Source: Erwinia phyllosphaerae
Lineage (GTDB): Bacteria > Pseudomonadota > Gammaproteobacteria > Enterobacterales > Enterobacteriaceae
Length of the DNA stretch: 64,000 nucleotides
Assembly (NCBI RefSeq): GCF_019132875.1
Contig: NZ_JAHSPF010000007.1
Location: 211,441 to 275,440, forward strand
Reading direction: 5' to 3'
Shown: positions 19,123-28,761 of the stretch, one piece after another
Layout: each line of letters opens with the position of its first letter
How positions within the stretch are numbered: the stretch's first letter is position 1
Translations under genes and position numbers: made by a program
The notes under the pieces: model-generated
What the model was told of the DNA's origin: nothing
Database searches by the model: none
What the model saw: only the letters and a program-made list of their open reading frames with translations

Positions 19123-20217
19123 TTAGAACTGGTAAACCAGACCTACTGCTACGACGTCATCAGTGTTCAGACCCAGAGCGTTGTCGTCATCCAACAGGTT
19201 GATCTGGTAGTCAACGTAGGTAGACATGTTTTTGTTGAAGTAGTAGGTGGCACCCACATCAACATATTTGTACAGGTCAACGTCGCCTACGCCTTCGATA
19301 TCCTTGCCTTTAGACTGTTCGTAGGCAATAGAAGGACGCAGACCGAAGTCGAACTGGTATTGCGCTACGATATCAAAGTTCTGCGCTTTGTTAGCAAAAC
19401 CGTTCACAGCATTGTCATCATTATCAACAATATTATTGTTAGTAATAAACTGTGCGTTACGGGTTTCGCCGTAGGAAGCTGCCAGGTAGACGTTGTTGGC
19501 GTCATATTTCAGCGCGGTAGCCCACTGCTGGGTTTTGTCGCCACGACCATAGAAAGCGCTGTTCTGCGCATCGGTACGATCGCCAGAAGCATAGGCACCG
19601 ACGATAGCTACGCCAATTGGTGAGGTATAAGAGGTAGAGACACCCCAGCCGTCACCGTTTGAACGACGAATGTCGTCACGATCGTTTTTGCCCTGGTACT
19701 GTACGGCAAAGTTCCAGCCGTCAACCAGGCCAAAGAAGTTGGTGTTGCGGTAGGTAGCCACGCCGGTAGAACGACCTACCAGGAAGTTATCGGAGTAGCC
19801 AGAGTAGCCGCCGAACTCAGGCAGCATATCGGTCCAGCCGATAGCGTCGTAAACTACGCCGTAGTTACGGCCGTAATCAAGAGAGCCATACTCAGCAAAT
19901 TTCAGGCCGGCGAAGCCCAGACGGGTTTTATTACCGTCTTGCGCGTCGGAACCTTCGCTGTTGTTAGCCTGGATGTTGTATTCCCACTGACCATAGCCGG
20001 TCAGCATATCATTGATCTGGGTTTCACCTTTGAAACCAAAACGCACGTAGCTCTGGTCGCCATCGTTGCCGCTGTCGTCTGAGAAATAGTGCAGACCATC
20101 AACTTTGCCATAGAGGTCCAGCTTGTTGCCGTCTTTGTTATAGATTTCTGCTGCATTGGCTGCACCAGCGGCTAACAGGGCTGGGATAACCAGTGCCAGA
20201 ATATTGCGCTTCATCAT
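19123..20217 (-). CDS. ompF: Outer-membrane porin OmpF
   Basis: Trimeric general diffusion porin of the OmpF/OmpC family. 364 residues from the first of two adjacent ATGs (MMKRNILA, as in E. coli ompF). Signal peptide about residues 1-22 ending ANA, mature N-terminus [16 protein letters not shown]. The constriction-loop region [14 protein letters not shown], the strand block [16 protein letters not shown] and the C-terminal VGLVYQF ending in Phe are present. Order aspC-ompF-asnS and the strongly conserved promoter/leader identify it as ompF rather than ompC. Expression should respond to OmpR through the boxes at 20354-20413. Confidence 0.95.
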   Translation of the reverse strand: MMKRNILALVIPALLAAGAANAAEIYNKDGNKLDLYGKVDGLHYFSDDSGNDGDQSYVRFGFKGETQINDMLTGYGQWEYNIQANNSEGSDAQDGNKTRLGFAGLKFAEYGSLDYGRNYGVVYDAIGWTDMLPEFGGYSGYSDNFLVGRSTGVATYRNTNFFGLVDGWNFAVQYQGKNDRDDIRRSNGDGWGVSTSYTSPIGVAIVGAYASGDRTDAQNSAFYGRGDKTQQWATALKYDANNVYLAASYGETRNAQFITNNNIVDNDDNAVNGFANKAQNFDIVAQYQFDFGLRPSIAYEQSKGKDIEGVGDVDLYKYVDVGATYYFNKNMSTYVDYQINLLDDDNALGLNTDDVVAVGLVYQF

Positions 20218-20353
20218 TATTTATTACCCTCATTGGAGTTATCTGGACACCTGCCACTGCCGTCAATAATTCTTTACAGAACTACGATGAGAGTTTGGTG
20301 TCTTCCTGTGTCTGCACGCATCTTTCCATTGGCAGTCCGGTTAATCCACCTCG
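20218..20353 (-). promoter_or_regulatory. ompF promoter core and long 5' leader (MicF-type target)
   Basis: The minus-strand sequence closely follows the E. coli ompF promoter and leader, including the AATGGAAAGATGC segment, the GCAGACACAxxAAGACACC segment, TTATTGACGGCAGTGGCAGG and the GAGGGTAATAAATA ribosome-binding region. The last is the part paired by MicF RNA in E. coli, so antisense control is probably kept. micF itself would be elsewhere and is not in the window. Confidence 0.8.
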
Positions 20354-20413
20354 AAAATGCTACAAATATCGAATTGGTGTTTCACGGAGAAAATTTTTGT
20401 TTCTATATGTAAA
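20354..20413 (-). promoter_or_regulatory. Three tandem OmpR boxes (F1-F2-F3) of ompF
   Basis: Three contiguous 20-base elements on the minus strand: TTTACATATAGAAACAAAAA (20394-20413), TTTTCTCCGTGAAACACCAA (20374-20393) and TTCGATATTTGTAGCATTTT (20354-20373). Each has the GAAAC or GTAGC core spaced as in the E. coli F1, F2 and F3 sites. They should give osmolarity-dependent OmpR-P activation. Confidence 0.8.
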
Positions 20414-20454
20414 TATAGCGGAACTTTGTGAACCATCTCATAATTTGCAAAAAT

Positions 20455-20480
20455 AAAAAAAGGCCAGCGAGGCTGGCCTT
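20455..20480 (-). terminator. asnS terminator
   Basis: Minus-strand stem AGGCCAGC / GCTGGCCT with a 3-base loop, followed by seven Ts, about 40 bases after the asnS stop. Confidence 0.9.
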
Positions 20481-20518
20481 AGTTATATATATGAATTTCT
20501 TATATTTAATACATAAAA

Positions 20519-21919
20519 TCAGAAGCTGGCGTTGCGCGGCGTTCTTGGGAAGGCAATAACGTCCCTGACATTTTGTACGCCGGTAACATAGGCAATCAGG
20601 CGTTCAAACCCTAAGCCAAATCCGGAATGAGGCACGGTGCCATAACGACGCAGGTCGCGATACCACCAGTAATCTTCTTTATTCAGACCCATTTCGGCAA
20701 GGCGTGCATCCAGCACGTCCAGACGTTCTTCACGCTGTGAACCACCAATGATCTCGCCGATACCGGGTGCCAGCACGTCCATGGCGGCTACGGTTTTTCC
20801 GTCATCGTTCAAACGCATATAGAACGCTTTAATGTCCTTCGGATAGTTTTTTACTACCACAGGGGCTTTAAAGTGCTTCTCAGCCAGATAACGCTCGTGT
20901 TCTGAAGAAAGGTCAATGCCCCACGAAACCGCGTTTTCAAACTTTTCACCGCAGGCTTTCAGAATTTCAATGGCATCGGTGTAATCGACCTGCGCGAAAT
21001 CAGTAGTCACAAACTGTTGCAGGCGTGTAATAGCTTCTTTGTCTACGCGCTCGGCAAAGAAAGCCATATCATCCGCACGCTCTTCCAGTACCGCTTTAAA
21101 AACATATTTCAGCATCGCTTCCGCGAGCGCAGCGTTATCTTCGAGATCGGCAAAGGCAATTTCCGGCTCCAGCATCCAGAACTCAGCCAGATGGCGACTG
21201 GTGTTAGAATTTTCAGCACGGAAAGTTGGGCCAAAAGTATAGATTTTGGAAATGGCGCTGGCGTAAGTTTCGCCATTCAGCTGCCCGGAAACGGTCAGGA
21301 AAGCTTCTTTGCCAAAGAAATCTTCATCGTAATTAACTTTGCCTTCCGGCGTACGCGGCAGATTTTCCATATCCAGCGTGGATACACGGAACATTTCACC
21401 CGCGCCCTCTGTATCGGAGGCGGTTATCAGTGGGGTAGAGACCCAGAAAAAGCCCTGCTCGTCAAAGAAACGGTGCAGCGCCTGTGCCAGCGTATGGCGA
21501 ACGCGAGCGACGGCGCCAATCAGGTTAGTACGTGGACGCAGGTGAGCAACCTCACGCAAATATTCGATACTGTGGCGCTTGGCGGCCATCGGATAAGTAT
21601 CCGGATCGTCAACCCAGCCGACGACTTCAACCGCGCTGGCCTGGATCTCAAAACTCTGGCCTTCGCCCGGTGATTCAACAACCTTACCGGTGACAACGAC
21701 AGAACAGCCGGTAGTCAGGCGCAGCACTTCATCCTGATAATTATTCAGAGAATTATTGACGACAGCCTGAACAGGATTAAAGCAGGAGCCATCGTAGACG
21801 GCGATAAAGGAAATACCGGCTTTTGAATCTCTGCGGGTACGTACCCAGCCGCGAACGGTGACTTCGCTGTCAACCGCGATCCGGCCTTGCAGTACATCCG
21901 CTACAGGCACAACGCTCAT
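20519..21919 (-). CDS. asnS: Asparaginyl-tRNA synthetase
   Basis: Class IIb aminoacyl-tRNA synthetase charging tRNA-Asn; cytoplasmic dimer. 466 residues, as in E. coli. The N-terminal OB-fold anticodon-binding domain starts [14 protein letters not shown] and runs to about residue 115; the catalytic domain follows with motif 2 ([15 protein letters not shown]) and motif 3 ([15 protein letters not shown]). The C-terminus ARNASF is typical. Transcribed away from pncB, toward ompF, and closed by its own terminator. Confidence 0.98.
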   Translation of the reverse strand: MSVVPVADVLQGRIAVDSEVTVRGWVRTRRDSKAGISFIAVYDGSCFNPVQAVVNNSLNNYQDEVLRLTTGCSVVVTGKVVESPGEGQSFEIQASAVEVVGWVDDPDTYPMAAKRHSIEYLREVAHLRPRTNLIGAVARVRHTLAQALHRFFDEQGFFWVSTPLITASDTEGAGEMFRVSTLDMENLPRTPEGKVNYDEDFFGKEAFLTVSGQLNGETYASAISKIYTFGPTFRAENSNTSRHLAEFWMLEPEIAFADLEDNAALAEAMLKYVFKAVLEERADDMAFFAERVDKEAITRLQQFVTTDFAQVDYTDAIEILKACGEKFENAVSWGIDLSSEHERYLAEKHFKAPVVVKNYPKDIKAFYMRLNDDGKTVAAMDVLAPGIGEIIGGSQREERLDVLDARLAEMGLNKEDYWWYRDLRRYGTVPHSGFGLGFERLIAYVTGVQNVRDVIAFPRTPRNASF

Positions 21920-22059
21920 AATAAAGTCTCTCTTTTATCAGAATTAAAATTACCCGAAATCGGGGCGATCCTATGTTACTTGCCGACAGACGAGAAACAA
22001 GAAGAATTCGTTGTGATGCGGGAGATTTATTACAGAGCTGGCGGCGTAAAGAACAAAGC

Positions 22060-22086
22060 GGGAAAGAGATACGCTATCTCTTTCCC
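22060..22086 (-). terminator. Hairpin after pncB, probable terminator
   Basis: Perfect 12-bp stem GGGAAAGAGATA / TATCTCTTTCCC with a 3-base loop, 13 bases beyond the pncB stop. The following T content on the minus strand is weak (GCTTTGTTCTTT), so termination may be partial. Confidence 0.55.
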
Positions 22087-22099
22087 TTCGTGCCGGGGA

Positions 22100-23305
22100 C
22101 TAGCTGGCTTTTTTAACCAGCGGCAAATCGAAAGCCTTACGCAGGGCGCGTACAAAAGCTTTATCCTGGCAAATAGTTTTACCCGGACTATCAGAAAGCT
22201 TGGCAACGGGTTTACCGTTACACTCAACCAGTTTAATGACGATATTCAACGGCCTTACCTGAGGTATATCGCAAGTTAAACGCGTGCCGATACCAAAAAT
22301 AACCTCGATTCGCTGGCCAAAATGGCGATAAAGATCTACCGCTTTGTTTAAATCCAGATTGTCAGAGAAAACCAGCGTTTTGTTTTCAGGATTGATACCC
22401 AGCTTTTCATAATGGGCTATCGCTTTTTCACCCCATTCAACAGGATCGCCGGAATCATGCCGCAATCCCTGATAGCTACTGGCAAAGTTCAGGCCGAAGT
22501 CACGCAGAAAAGCATCCATAGTGATACAGTCAGTCAGCGCAATGCCTAAACGGTCCGGATATTCTTCCAGCCACGCCTGCAGCGCTGCTCGCTGGCTGTT
22601 GGCCAGCACGGGACTGATCTGCTGATGTGCCTGAAACCATTCGTGGGCCTGAGTGCCTACCGGTGCCAGCTGTAGCTGGCGTGCGATGTCATAGTTGCTT
22701 GATCCAACCAGCCATGGGAAATCCGTTTTCAGCGTGCTGACGATGCTCATTTGCACATCGCGGGAAAAACGGCGACGCGTACCGAAATCCATAAGCTTAA
22801 AGCGGGACATATCCATCCCGGCCGTCAGCGTATTAAATTCGCGCAGCTTGCTGTGCAAACGATCGACGGCAATTGCCGGCGTCGCCTGCGGTGAGCGATG
22901 GCGATGTACCACTTCACTGATCAATGCCAGCAGCGGTACCTCCCACATAATGACTTCCAGCCAAGGGCCAGCAATACGAATATCCAGTTTCCCCTGATGA
23001 TTACGTATACGAACCTGAGAAGGATCATAGCGGAACTGTTTCAGCCATTGCAGATAATCCGCTTTGAAAAAGGGCAGGCCGGCAAGATAGCGGCTTTCTT
23101 CTTCGCTAAGCGCTAACGACTGCATCATCGCGACCTGCTGAGCTATTTCAGCAGCATAAATACCTAAAAGATCGTCGCCCCGGCAGCGAAACTCAGCCAC
23201 CACGGAGACATTCTGATAACGGTGGAATACCGCCTGCTGCATATGCAGTTTATAGGCGTCCGTATCCAGCAGTGTGGTCAGTATCGGGGAAGCATGTCGT
23301 GTCAT
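22100..23305 (-). CDS. pncB: Nicotinate phosphoribosyltransferase PncB
   Basis: Joins nicotinate and PRPP to nicotinate mononucleotide with ATP hydrolysis, in the NAD salvage pathway. 401 residues. Conserved [19 protein letters not shown] at the N-terminus, the FGTRRRFS block, [12 protein letters not shown] with the phosphorylated-histidine region, and [16 protein letters not shown]. The start was chosen at 23305 (MTRHASPIL) by similarity; an in-frame ATG at 23320 adds five residues and neither has an ideal ribosome binding site. Divergent from pepN, with an inverted repeat in the shared upstream region. Confidence 0.95.
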   Translation of the reverse strand: MTRHASPILTTLLDTDAYKLHMQQAVFHRYQNVSVVAEFRCRGDDLLGIYAAEIAQQVAMMQSLALSEEESRYLAGLPFFKADYLQWLKQFRYDPSQVRIRNHQGKLDIRIAGPWLEVIMWEVPLLALISEVVHRHRSPQATPAIAVDRLHSKLREFNTLTAGMDMSRFKLMDFGTRRRFSRDVQMSIVSTLKTDFPWLVGSSNYDIARQLQLAPVGTQAHEWFQAHQQISPVLANSQRAALQAWLEEYPDRLGIALTDCITMDAFLRDFGLNFASSYQGLRHDSGDPVEWGEKAIAHYEKLGINPENKTLVFSDNLDLNKAVDLYRHFGQRIEVIFGIGTRLTCDIPQVRPLNIVIKLVECNGKPVAKLSDSPGKTICQDKAFVRALRKAFDLPLVKKAS

Positions 23306-23448
23306 GGTGCGTTTCAGCATCCTCTGGCGAAGAGCGTTATCCCTGGTTGAAAGAGTGTAAATGACGCAGGAGTATAACTTGAATCCTCATTTATTGAACC
23401 TGATCACAGCATAATTCCACCGGACAGGTCGAGGGCAATCCGTGCGCT

Positions 23449-23473
23449 TGTTAAAAAAATGTATTTTTTAACA
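23449..23473. promoter_or_regulatory. AT-rich palindrome between pncB and pepN, possible operator
   Basis: Near-perfect dyad with 10-bp arms TGTTAAAAAA / TTTTTTAACA in the divergent pncB-pepN intergenic region. It resembles but does not match the NadR box TGTTTA-N6-TAAACA. Could be an operator for NAD-salvage control or simply a structural AT dyad. Confidence 0.35.
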
Positions 23474-23565
23474 GCAATTGCCGCCTGGCGCGTCGAATGG
23501 ACATGGCAACATTCTGCTAAGCGGAATAGACTTGCATTAACTAATTGTCGACGTGAGAAGGACTT

Positions 23566-26181
23566 ATGACGCAACTGCCACAAGCCAAAAATCGCCATGA
23601 TTACCGGGCGCCAGATTACACCATTACCGATATTGATCTGACGTTTGAACTGGACGCCGCCCTGACCCGAGTGACCGCAGTCAGCCGCGTAAAGCGTCTG
23701 GGCCAGGCCGATGCGTTGCTGCGTCTTGACGGGGAAGAGCTCTCGCTGATTTCACTGGAAATCGATGGTCAGCCCTGGACGGATTATGCGCTGGAGGAGG
23801 GCAGCCTGATTGTGTATCAGTTGCCTGAAGCCTTTACGATGAAAATCGTCAACGATATTCATCCGGATAAAAACAGCGCGCTGGAAGGTCTCTACAAATC
23901 AGGCGAAGCGCTTTGCACCCAGTGTGAGGCGGAAGGTTTTCGTCATATCACGTGGTATCTGGACAGGCCTGACGTGCTGGCACGCTTTACCACTACCCTT
24001 ATCGCGGAAGAGAAGCTTTATCCTTATCTGCTGGCAAACGGCAACCGCGTTGACGGCGGAGTGGCAAAAAATGGCCGTCACTGGGTCAAGTGGGAGGATC
24101 CTTTCCCAAAACCTTGCTATCTGTTTGCGCTGGTAGCGGGCGATTTCGATGTTTTACGCGACAGCTTCATCACACGGTCAGGCCGCAACGTAGCGCTGGA
24201 GATTTTTGTCGATCGCGGCAATCTCGATCGTGCCGACTGGGCGATGACCTCGCTAAAAAACAGCATGAAGTGGGATGAAGAAAGGTTCGGCCTTGAATAC
24301 GATCTGGATATTTTTATGATCGTTGCCGTCGACTTCTTCAACATGGGCGCGATGGAAAACAAAGGGCTAAACGTCTTTAACTCCAAATATGTCCTGGCAA
24401 AGGCAGAAACCGCCACCGACAAAGATTACCTGGGCATTGAAGCGGTAATCGGCCACGAATATTTCCATAACTGGACGGGCAACCGCGTTACCTGCCGTGA
24501 CTGGTTCCAGCTTAGCCTGAAAGAGGGCCTGACGGTCTTCCGCGATCAGGAGTTCAGCTCCGATCTTGGATCCCGTGCCGTTAACCGTATCGACAACGTC
24601 CGCATTATGCGTGGCGCGCAGTTTGCAGAAGACGCCAGCCCAATGGCGCATCCGATTCGCCCCGAGCAAGTTATTGAAATGAATAACTTCTATACGCTAA
24701 CCGTGTATGAGAAAGGCTCAGAGGTGATTCGTATGCTGCACACGCTGCTGGGAGAAGAAAACTTCCAGAAAGGCATGAAGCTCTATTTTGAACGTCATGA
24801 CGGCAGCGCGGCTACCTGCGATGACTTCGTGCAGGCAATGGAAGATGCTTCAAAAATCGATCTTACTCAGTTCCGCCGCTGGTATAGCCAGTCCGGCACG
24901 CCCGTATTGTCCGTTCGCGATGACTACAATGCCGAACTGGAACAGTATACGCTGCACGTAACTCAGATGACGCCACCAACAGCCGATCAGAAGCATAAGC
25001 TACCTCTGCATATTCCACTGGATATCGAGCTTTATGACGGTGAGGGTAACGTCATTCCGCTACAGCACAACGGCCATCCAGTGCATCATGTGCTGAACGT
25101 AACGGAAGAGTTTCAGAGCTTTGTATTCGATAATGTTTATCACCAGCCGATCCCCTCACTGCTGCGCGAGTTTTCCGCTCCGGTAAAACTGGATTACAAC
25201 TGGAGCGATACGCAGCTCACTTTCCTGATGCGTCATGCACGCAACGATTTCTCCCGCTGGGACGCGGCGCAAAGTCTGCTTGCTACCCACATCAAACTTA
25301 ACGTGGCTCGTTATCAGCAAGGCCAGCCGCTCTCTCTGCCGCTGCATGTTGCTGATGCTTTCCGGGCGGTGCTGCTGGAAGAGCATAGCGATCCGGCATT
25401 GATGGCGCTGATCCTGACGCTGCCGGGCGAAAATGAGATTGCCGAACTGTTTGACGTTATCGATCCCGTAGCGATTGCGGAAGTTCGTCGTTCGCTGGTG
25501 AGCACGCTGGCAACCGAGCTGGCCGATGAATGGCTGGCAGTCTATAACGCCCATCGCGTTGACGACTATCGTGTTGATCATGCGGATATTGGCAAACGTG
25601 CATTGAGAAATATTTGTCTGCATTATCTGGCTTTCGGCGAAGTGGAGCTAGCCGATAAGTTAATTACGGCACAATTCCACCAGGCGAATAATATGACCGA
25701 TTCGCTGGCTGCGATGGCCGCTTCCGTTGCTGCGCAGCTACCGTGTCATGAGACCTTACTCACTGAATTTGACGAACGCTGGCATAAAGATGGACTGGTG
25801 ATGGATAAATGGTTTGCCCTCCAGGCGACCAGTCCGGCACCGGATGTGCTCAGCCGGGTGCGTGCGTTGCTTAGCCATCGTTCGTTTACGCTAAGTAATC
25901 CTAACCGAATCCGGTCACTGATTGGTGCTTTCGCTTCCGGTAACCCTGCTGCTTTTCACGCCAGTGACGGCAGTGGCTATCAGTTCCTCGTCGATATTCT
26001 GACGGATTTAAATACGCGTAATCCTCAGGTTGCGGCAAGAATGATTGAACCGCTTATTCGCCTGAAGCGTTACGATACCGATCGTCAGGCGCTGATGCGC
26101 AGTGCGCTGGAGCAGTTGAAAGGTTTAGATAAACTGTCGGGCGATCTGTATGAAAAAATCAGCAAGGCGTTGACTGCCTGA
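23566..26181 (+). CDS. pepN: Aminopeptidase N
   Basis: Broad-specificity M1 zinc aminopeptidase, the major alpha-aminopeptidase of enterobacteria, cytoplasmic. 871 residues (E. coli 870). The substrate motif GAMEN lies at about 261-265 and the zinc motif HEYFH at 297-301 with the third ligand about 19 residues on (KEGL). The C-terminal half is the helical superhelix domain. Start MTQLPQAKNRHDYRAPDY is conserved; ribosome binding site GAGAAGG precedes it. A terminator follows at 26200. The gene is intact. Confidence 0.98.
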   Translation: MTQLPQAKNRHDYRAPDYTITDIDLTFELDAALTRVTAVSRVKRLGQADALLRLDGEELSLISLEIDGQPWTDYALEEGSLIVYQLPEAFTMKIVNDIHPDKNSALEGLYKSGEALCTQCEAEGFRHITWYLDRPDVLARFTTTLIAEEKLYPYLLANGNRVDGGVAKNGRHWVKWEDPFPKPCYLFALVAGDFDVLRDSFITRSGRNVALEIFVDRGNLDRADWAMTSLKNSMKWDEERFGLEYDLDIFMIVAVDFFNMGAMENKGLNVFNSKYVLAKAETATDKDYLGIEAVIGHEYFHNWTGNRVTCRDWFQLSLKEGLTVFRDQEFSSDLGSRAVNRIDNVRIMRGAQFAEDASPMAHPIRPEQVIEMNNFYTLTVYEKGSEVIRMLHTLLGEENFQKGMKLYFERHDGSAATCDDFVQAMEDASKIDLTQFRRWYSQSGTPVLSVRDDYNAELEQYTLHVTQMTPPTADQKHKLPLHIPLDIELYDGEGNVIPLQHNGHPVHHVLNVTEEFQSFVFDNVYHQPIPSLLREFSAPVKLDYNWSDTQLTFLMRHARNDFSRWDAAQSLLATHIKLNVARYQQGQPLSLPLHVADAFRAVLLEEHSDPALMALILTLPGENEIAELFDVIDPVAIAEVRRSLVSTLATELADEWLAVYNAHRVDDYRVDHADIGKRALRNICLHYLAFGEVELADKLITAQFHQANNMTDSLAAMAASVAAQLPCHETLLTEFDERWHKDGLVMDKWFALQATSPAPDVLSRVRALLSHRSFTLSNPNRIRSLIGAFASGNPAAFHASDGSGYQFLVDILTDLNTRNPQVAARMIEPLIRLKRYDTDRQALMRSALEQLKGLDKLSGDLYEKISKALTA

Positions 26182-26199
26182 TAGTGATTTTAACGGGTA

Positions 26200-26229
26200 A
26201 AGCAGGCGATATAATTGCCTGCTTTTTTA
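26200..26229 (+). terminator. pepN terminator
   Basis: Stem AGCAGGC / GCCTGCT with a 9-base loop, then six Ts, 19 bases after the pepN stop. Confidence 0.9.
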
Positions 26230-26656
26230 TAAGTCTATTTTCCAGTAACAAACAGAATTTATCTTTAATTGTCAGGAATACCGCAACAGCTTTTATTCAA
26301 AATTAATGTAAATATAAATAAATGCAATAAGATGTTTTTATTATTACTATCTGATTCAATCTTATGACGGTTTAAATTCTCAATAAATATATTTGCATCT
26401 GTTGCTTAACAAAAAATAGATGTTTTTATAGATATTTTAACTTATCTGGGTGCTATGTGGCGAACATCGGTTGTATTCTGGCTTAAGTTATTATTGTGTA
26501 CCCGGTTGCTATAATTCTATAACTTTCAAAAAAGCTCTAATTGTTTCTTAATTCATTCACAATTAAAAATAATTTCCTTGCCTGGTCGGTTTATTTTTAA
26601 TAAATTTCACAAATTAAAGTCCTTGCGGCTTGAATATCACTAACAGGGATGTCTTT
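26230..26656 (+). promoter_or_regulatory. AT-rich leader with candidate tpsB promoter
   Basis: About 430 bases without a gene, roughly 28% G+C over 26281-26640, with many short A and T tracts of the sort bound by H-NS. A candidate extended -10 (TGCTATAAT, 26507-26515) lies about 140 bases before tpsB; no good -35 is at the standard spacing. Nothing else recognisable in this stretch. Confidence 0.4.
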
Positions 26657-28369
26657 ATGTTTTTACGTGCGTCATTCAGTTTTATCATGAGCGTGGGTTC
26701 AACGCTTATTTACACAACGGGCTTGCTCTCTTCGGCCTGTTATGCGGCAGAAAGCATCCCTCTGAATAATGGTTCACAGGTGATTTCCCAGCAGCAACAA
26801 AGGCAAAAGGCGATGGAAAAGCACTTGAACCCAACGGCAAAGGATGTGCGACTGCTGCCATCTGTTTCCAGTTCAGGAAAAGTCACTTTTCCCCAGGAGA
26901 AAAAATGTTTCCTCATTAAAGAAATTTTTATTGAGGGAAAAGGGAAGCTGCCGTGGGGAGAAACGTTACAAACGCTGGCTAACCAGGCGTCAGGAAAGTG
27001 CGTGGGCGGCGAGGGCATCAATCTATTGGTCAGAGTGCTGCAAAACCGATTAGTGGAGCGCGGCTATATTACTACGCGCGTTATCGTACCGGAGCAGAAC
27101 CTTAAAAGCGGTACGCTAAAGCTTAAGTTAGTATTAGGGCGTATCGGTAAAGTTAAACTCGATGAAAAAAGCGATCGTTATATTCGCCGTTACAACACCT
27201 TGCCGGCCCATGCCGGCAGCTTGCTTAATTTACGCGATATTGAGCAAGGTCTGGAAAATCTGCAGCGTTTACCAACCACGCAGGCCGCGATAAAAATTAT
27301 GCCCGGTGAACAACCGGGAGAGAGCGACATTAATGTTAACTGGCAACAGCAAAAAATGTGGCGGCTGGGCGTAACGCTGGACGATGCGGGCAATGTCAGT
27401 ACGGGGCGCTACCAGGGCGCGCTTTCGCTTTCCGTTGATAACCCCTTATCCCTGGGAGACTTACTCTACTTTTCAACTTCCAAAAATTTACATAATAAGA
27501 ATCATCAACAGAGTAAAAATATTACCGCCCATTATTCAGTGCCTCTGGGTTACTGGACGCTTGGCGCTACTGCCTATCACTACGAATACCTGCAAAGAGT
27601 TTCCGGCCTGTATCAGGATTTTCGCTACGGTGGTCAGATAAAAAATGTGGATGTCCAAATCAGCCGCGTTTTGCATCGCGGCCGCAGTCACAAAACCAGT
27701 TTTACCTATAACATTCTGGCGCGTGAATCCAGCAACTATATCCAGGATGTCTGGCTACCCGAACAGGCAAGGCGTACCTCTGCATGGCGCCTGGGACTAC
27801 AGCACCGGCATTATTTAGGGCAGACCACGCTGGACGCGGCGGTCAGCTATCAGCGCGGCACCCGCTGGTTTGGTGCACAGCCTGCGCCGGAAGAAAGATC
27901 TGGCTATGCGACCGCGCTTGGCAAAATCGGCACGCTAAGCCTGCAGGTGAATACGCCGTTCCAGCTGATGAACCAGCAGTTTCGCTTTAACACTTCCTAT
28001 TTTCAGCAATTCAGTAAAACGGCGTTAACTTCACCGGATCAGATTTCAATCGGAAATCGCTATACCGTGCGCGGTTTTGATGGTGAAAGAACGTTAATGG
28101 CCAGCGAGGGTTGGTTTCTTCGTAACGATATTGCGTGGCGGACACCGTTACCCAATCAGGAACTCTACTTTGGTTTCGATTACGGCAAAGTCAGCGGTTC
28201 TGGCAGCGAATACTTAGCTGGCACCCATCTTGCTGGTGGCCAGTTGGGAATAAGAGGCAACGCTTTTAACGGCAGTTACAATCTGTTTGCCGGGGTACCT
28301 TTCTCGAAACCTGACGCCTTCGCCACCAGCCCGGTCACGCTTGGCTTTACGCTTTCATGGAATTATTAA
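26657..28369 (+). CDS. Two-partner secretion transporter TpsB (ShlB/FhaC/HecB family)
   Basis: Outer-membrane Omp85-superfamily pore that exports its cognate TpsA. 570 residues. The first ATG with a ribosome binding site (AGGGA, 7 bases upstream) is 26657, giving MFLRASFSFIMS and a signal peptide to about residue 31 (ACYA). A TTG in frame at 26630 is less likely. POTRA domains follow from about residue 83, with Cys84 and Cys115 and the ARG-rich RVIVPEQNLKSGTLKLKLVLGRI segment in pieces typical of ShlB. The barrel half ends with the L6 loop motif VRGF (R472-G473-F474) and GFDYGKVSGSG, and terminates in FTLSWNY. Located 392 bases before tpsA, its presumed substrate. Intact. Confidence 0.9.
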   Translation: MFLRASFSFIMSVGSTLIYTTGLLSSACYAAESIPLNNGSQVISQQQQRQKAMEKHLNPTAKDVRLLPSVSSSGKVTFPQEKKCFLIKEIFIEGKGKLPWGETLQTLANQASGKCVGGEGINLLVRVLQNRLVERGYITTRVIVPEQNLKSGTLKLKLVLGRIGKVKLDEKSDRYIRRYNTLPAHAGSLLNLRDIEQGLENLQRLPTTQAAIKIMPGEQPGESDINVNWQQQKMWRLGVTLDDAGNVSTGRYQGALSLSVDNPLSLGDLLYFSTSKNLHNKNHQQSKNITAHYSVPLGYWTLGATAYHYEYLQRVSGLYQDFRYGGQIKNVDVQISRVLHRGRSHKTSFTYNILARESSNYIQDVWLPEQARRTSAWRLGLQHRHYLGQTTLDAAVSYQRGTRWFGAQPAPEERSGYATALGKIGTLSLQVNTPFQLMNQQFRFNTSYFQQFSKTALTSPDQISIGNRYTVRGFDGERTLMASEGWFLRNDIAWRTPLPNQELYFGFDYGKVSGSGSEYLAGTHLAGGQLGIRGNAFNGSYNLFAGVPFSKPDAFATSPVTLGFTLSWNY

Positions 28370-28418
28370 GTCTTTCAGGTTTTAAAATAGCGTAGAAATT
28401 ATGGCAGGAGCGCTTGAT

Positions 28419-28499
28419 ATGTCAGCACCAGAAGAAAGTCATGTTTCCGCGAATTTAGGCAGGGATAATAAAAACGGTGGAAAAATTAAGGGTAGATAA
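28419..28499 (+). CDS. Candidate 26-residue small ORF between tpsB and tpsA
   Basis: Begins MSAPEESHVSANLGR and is hydrophilic, Asn/Gly/Lys-rich. A good ribosome binding site (GCAGGAG) stands 8 bases before ATG 28419; an in-frame ATG at 28401 would extend it by six residues. No similarity that I recognise, no signal peptide or membrane segment. It could be chance, a remnant of a lost gene or a small partner of the secretion locus. Confidence 0.25.
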   Translation: MSAPEESHVSANLGRDNKNGGKIKGR

Positions 28500-28667
28500 T
28501 CGCAACTGCTTTCTTATTCTTAATGGAAAACGGCAACTTAATTAATCTTCCAGTTATTTTTAATAAATAACTGCATGGATAGCTAAATGAACAGTGACAG
28601 TGATGCAGCCGTGAGTCTGCCGCACAGGTAGCATCACGCCTGTCATAAACGTTGGTATATCCATCGA

Positions 28668-28708
28668 GTCTGCTTCTTTTCCTTAAAAGAAAATAGCGAG
28701 AAGCAGAC
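28668..28708. repeat. Inverted repeat upstream of tpsA
   Basis: Arms GTCTGCTTC and GAAGCAGAC (perfect 9 bp) with a 23-base loop that itself has TTTT/AAAA pairing potential. It ends about 50 bases before the tpsA start, so it would lie in a tpsA mRNA leader. Confidence 0.5.
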
Positions 28709-28761
28709 CAGATGGTTTTAACGACCTGTTTAATACATTAACTTTCAATAAGGACATTATA

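Larger units (their letters stand above)
28370..28761 (+). other. tpsB-tpsA intergenic region
   Basis: 392 bases with no confirmed gene. It contains a candidate 26-codon ORF (28419-28499) and an inverted repeat GTCTGCTTC / GAAGCAGAC (28668-28676 and 28700-28708). An AAGGA ribosome binding site sits just before tpsA. No clear terminator separates the two genes, so co-transcription is possible. Confidence 0.6.
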
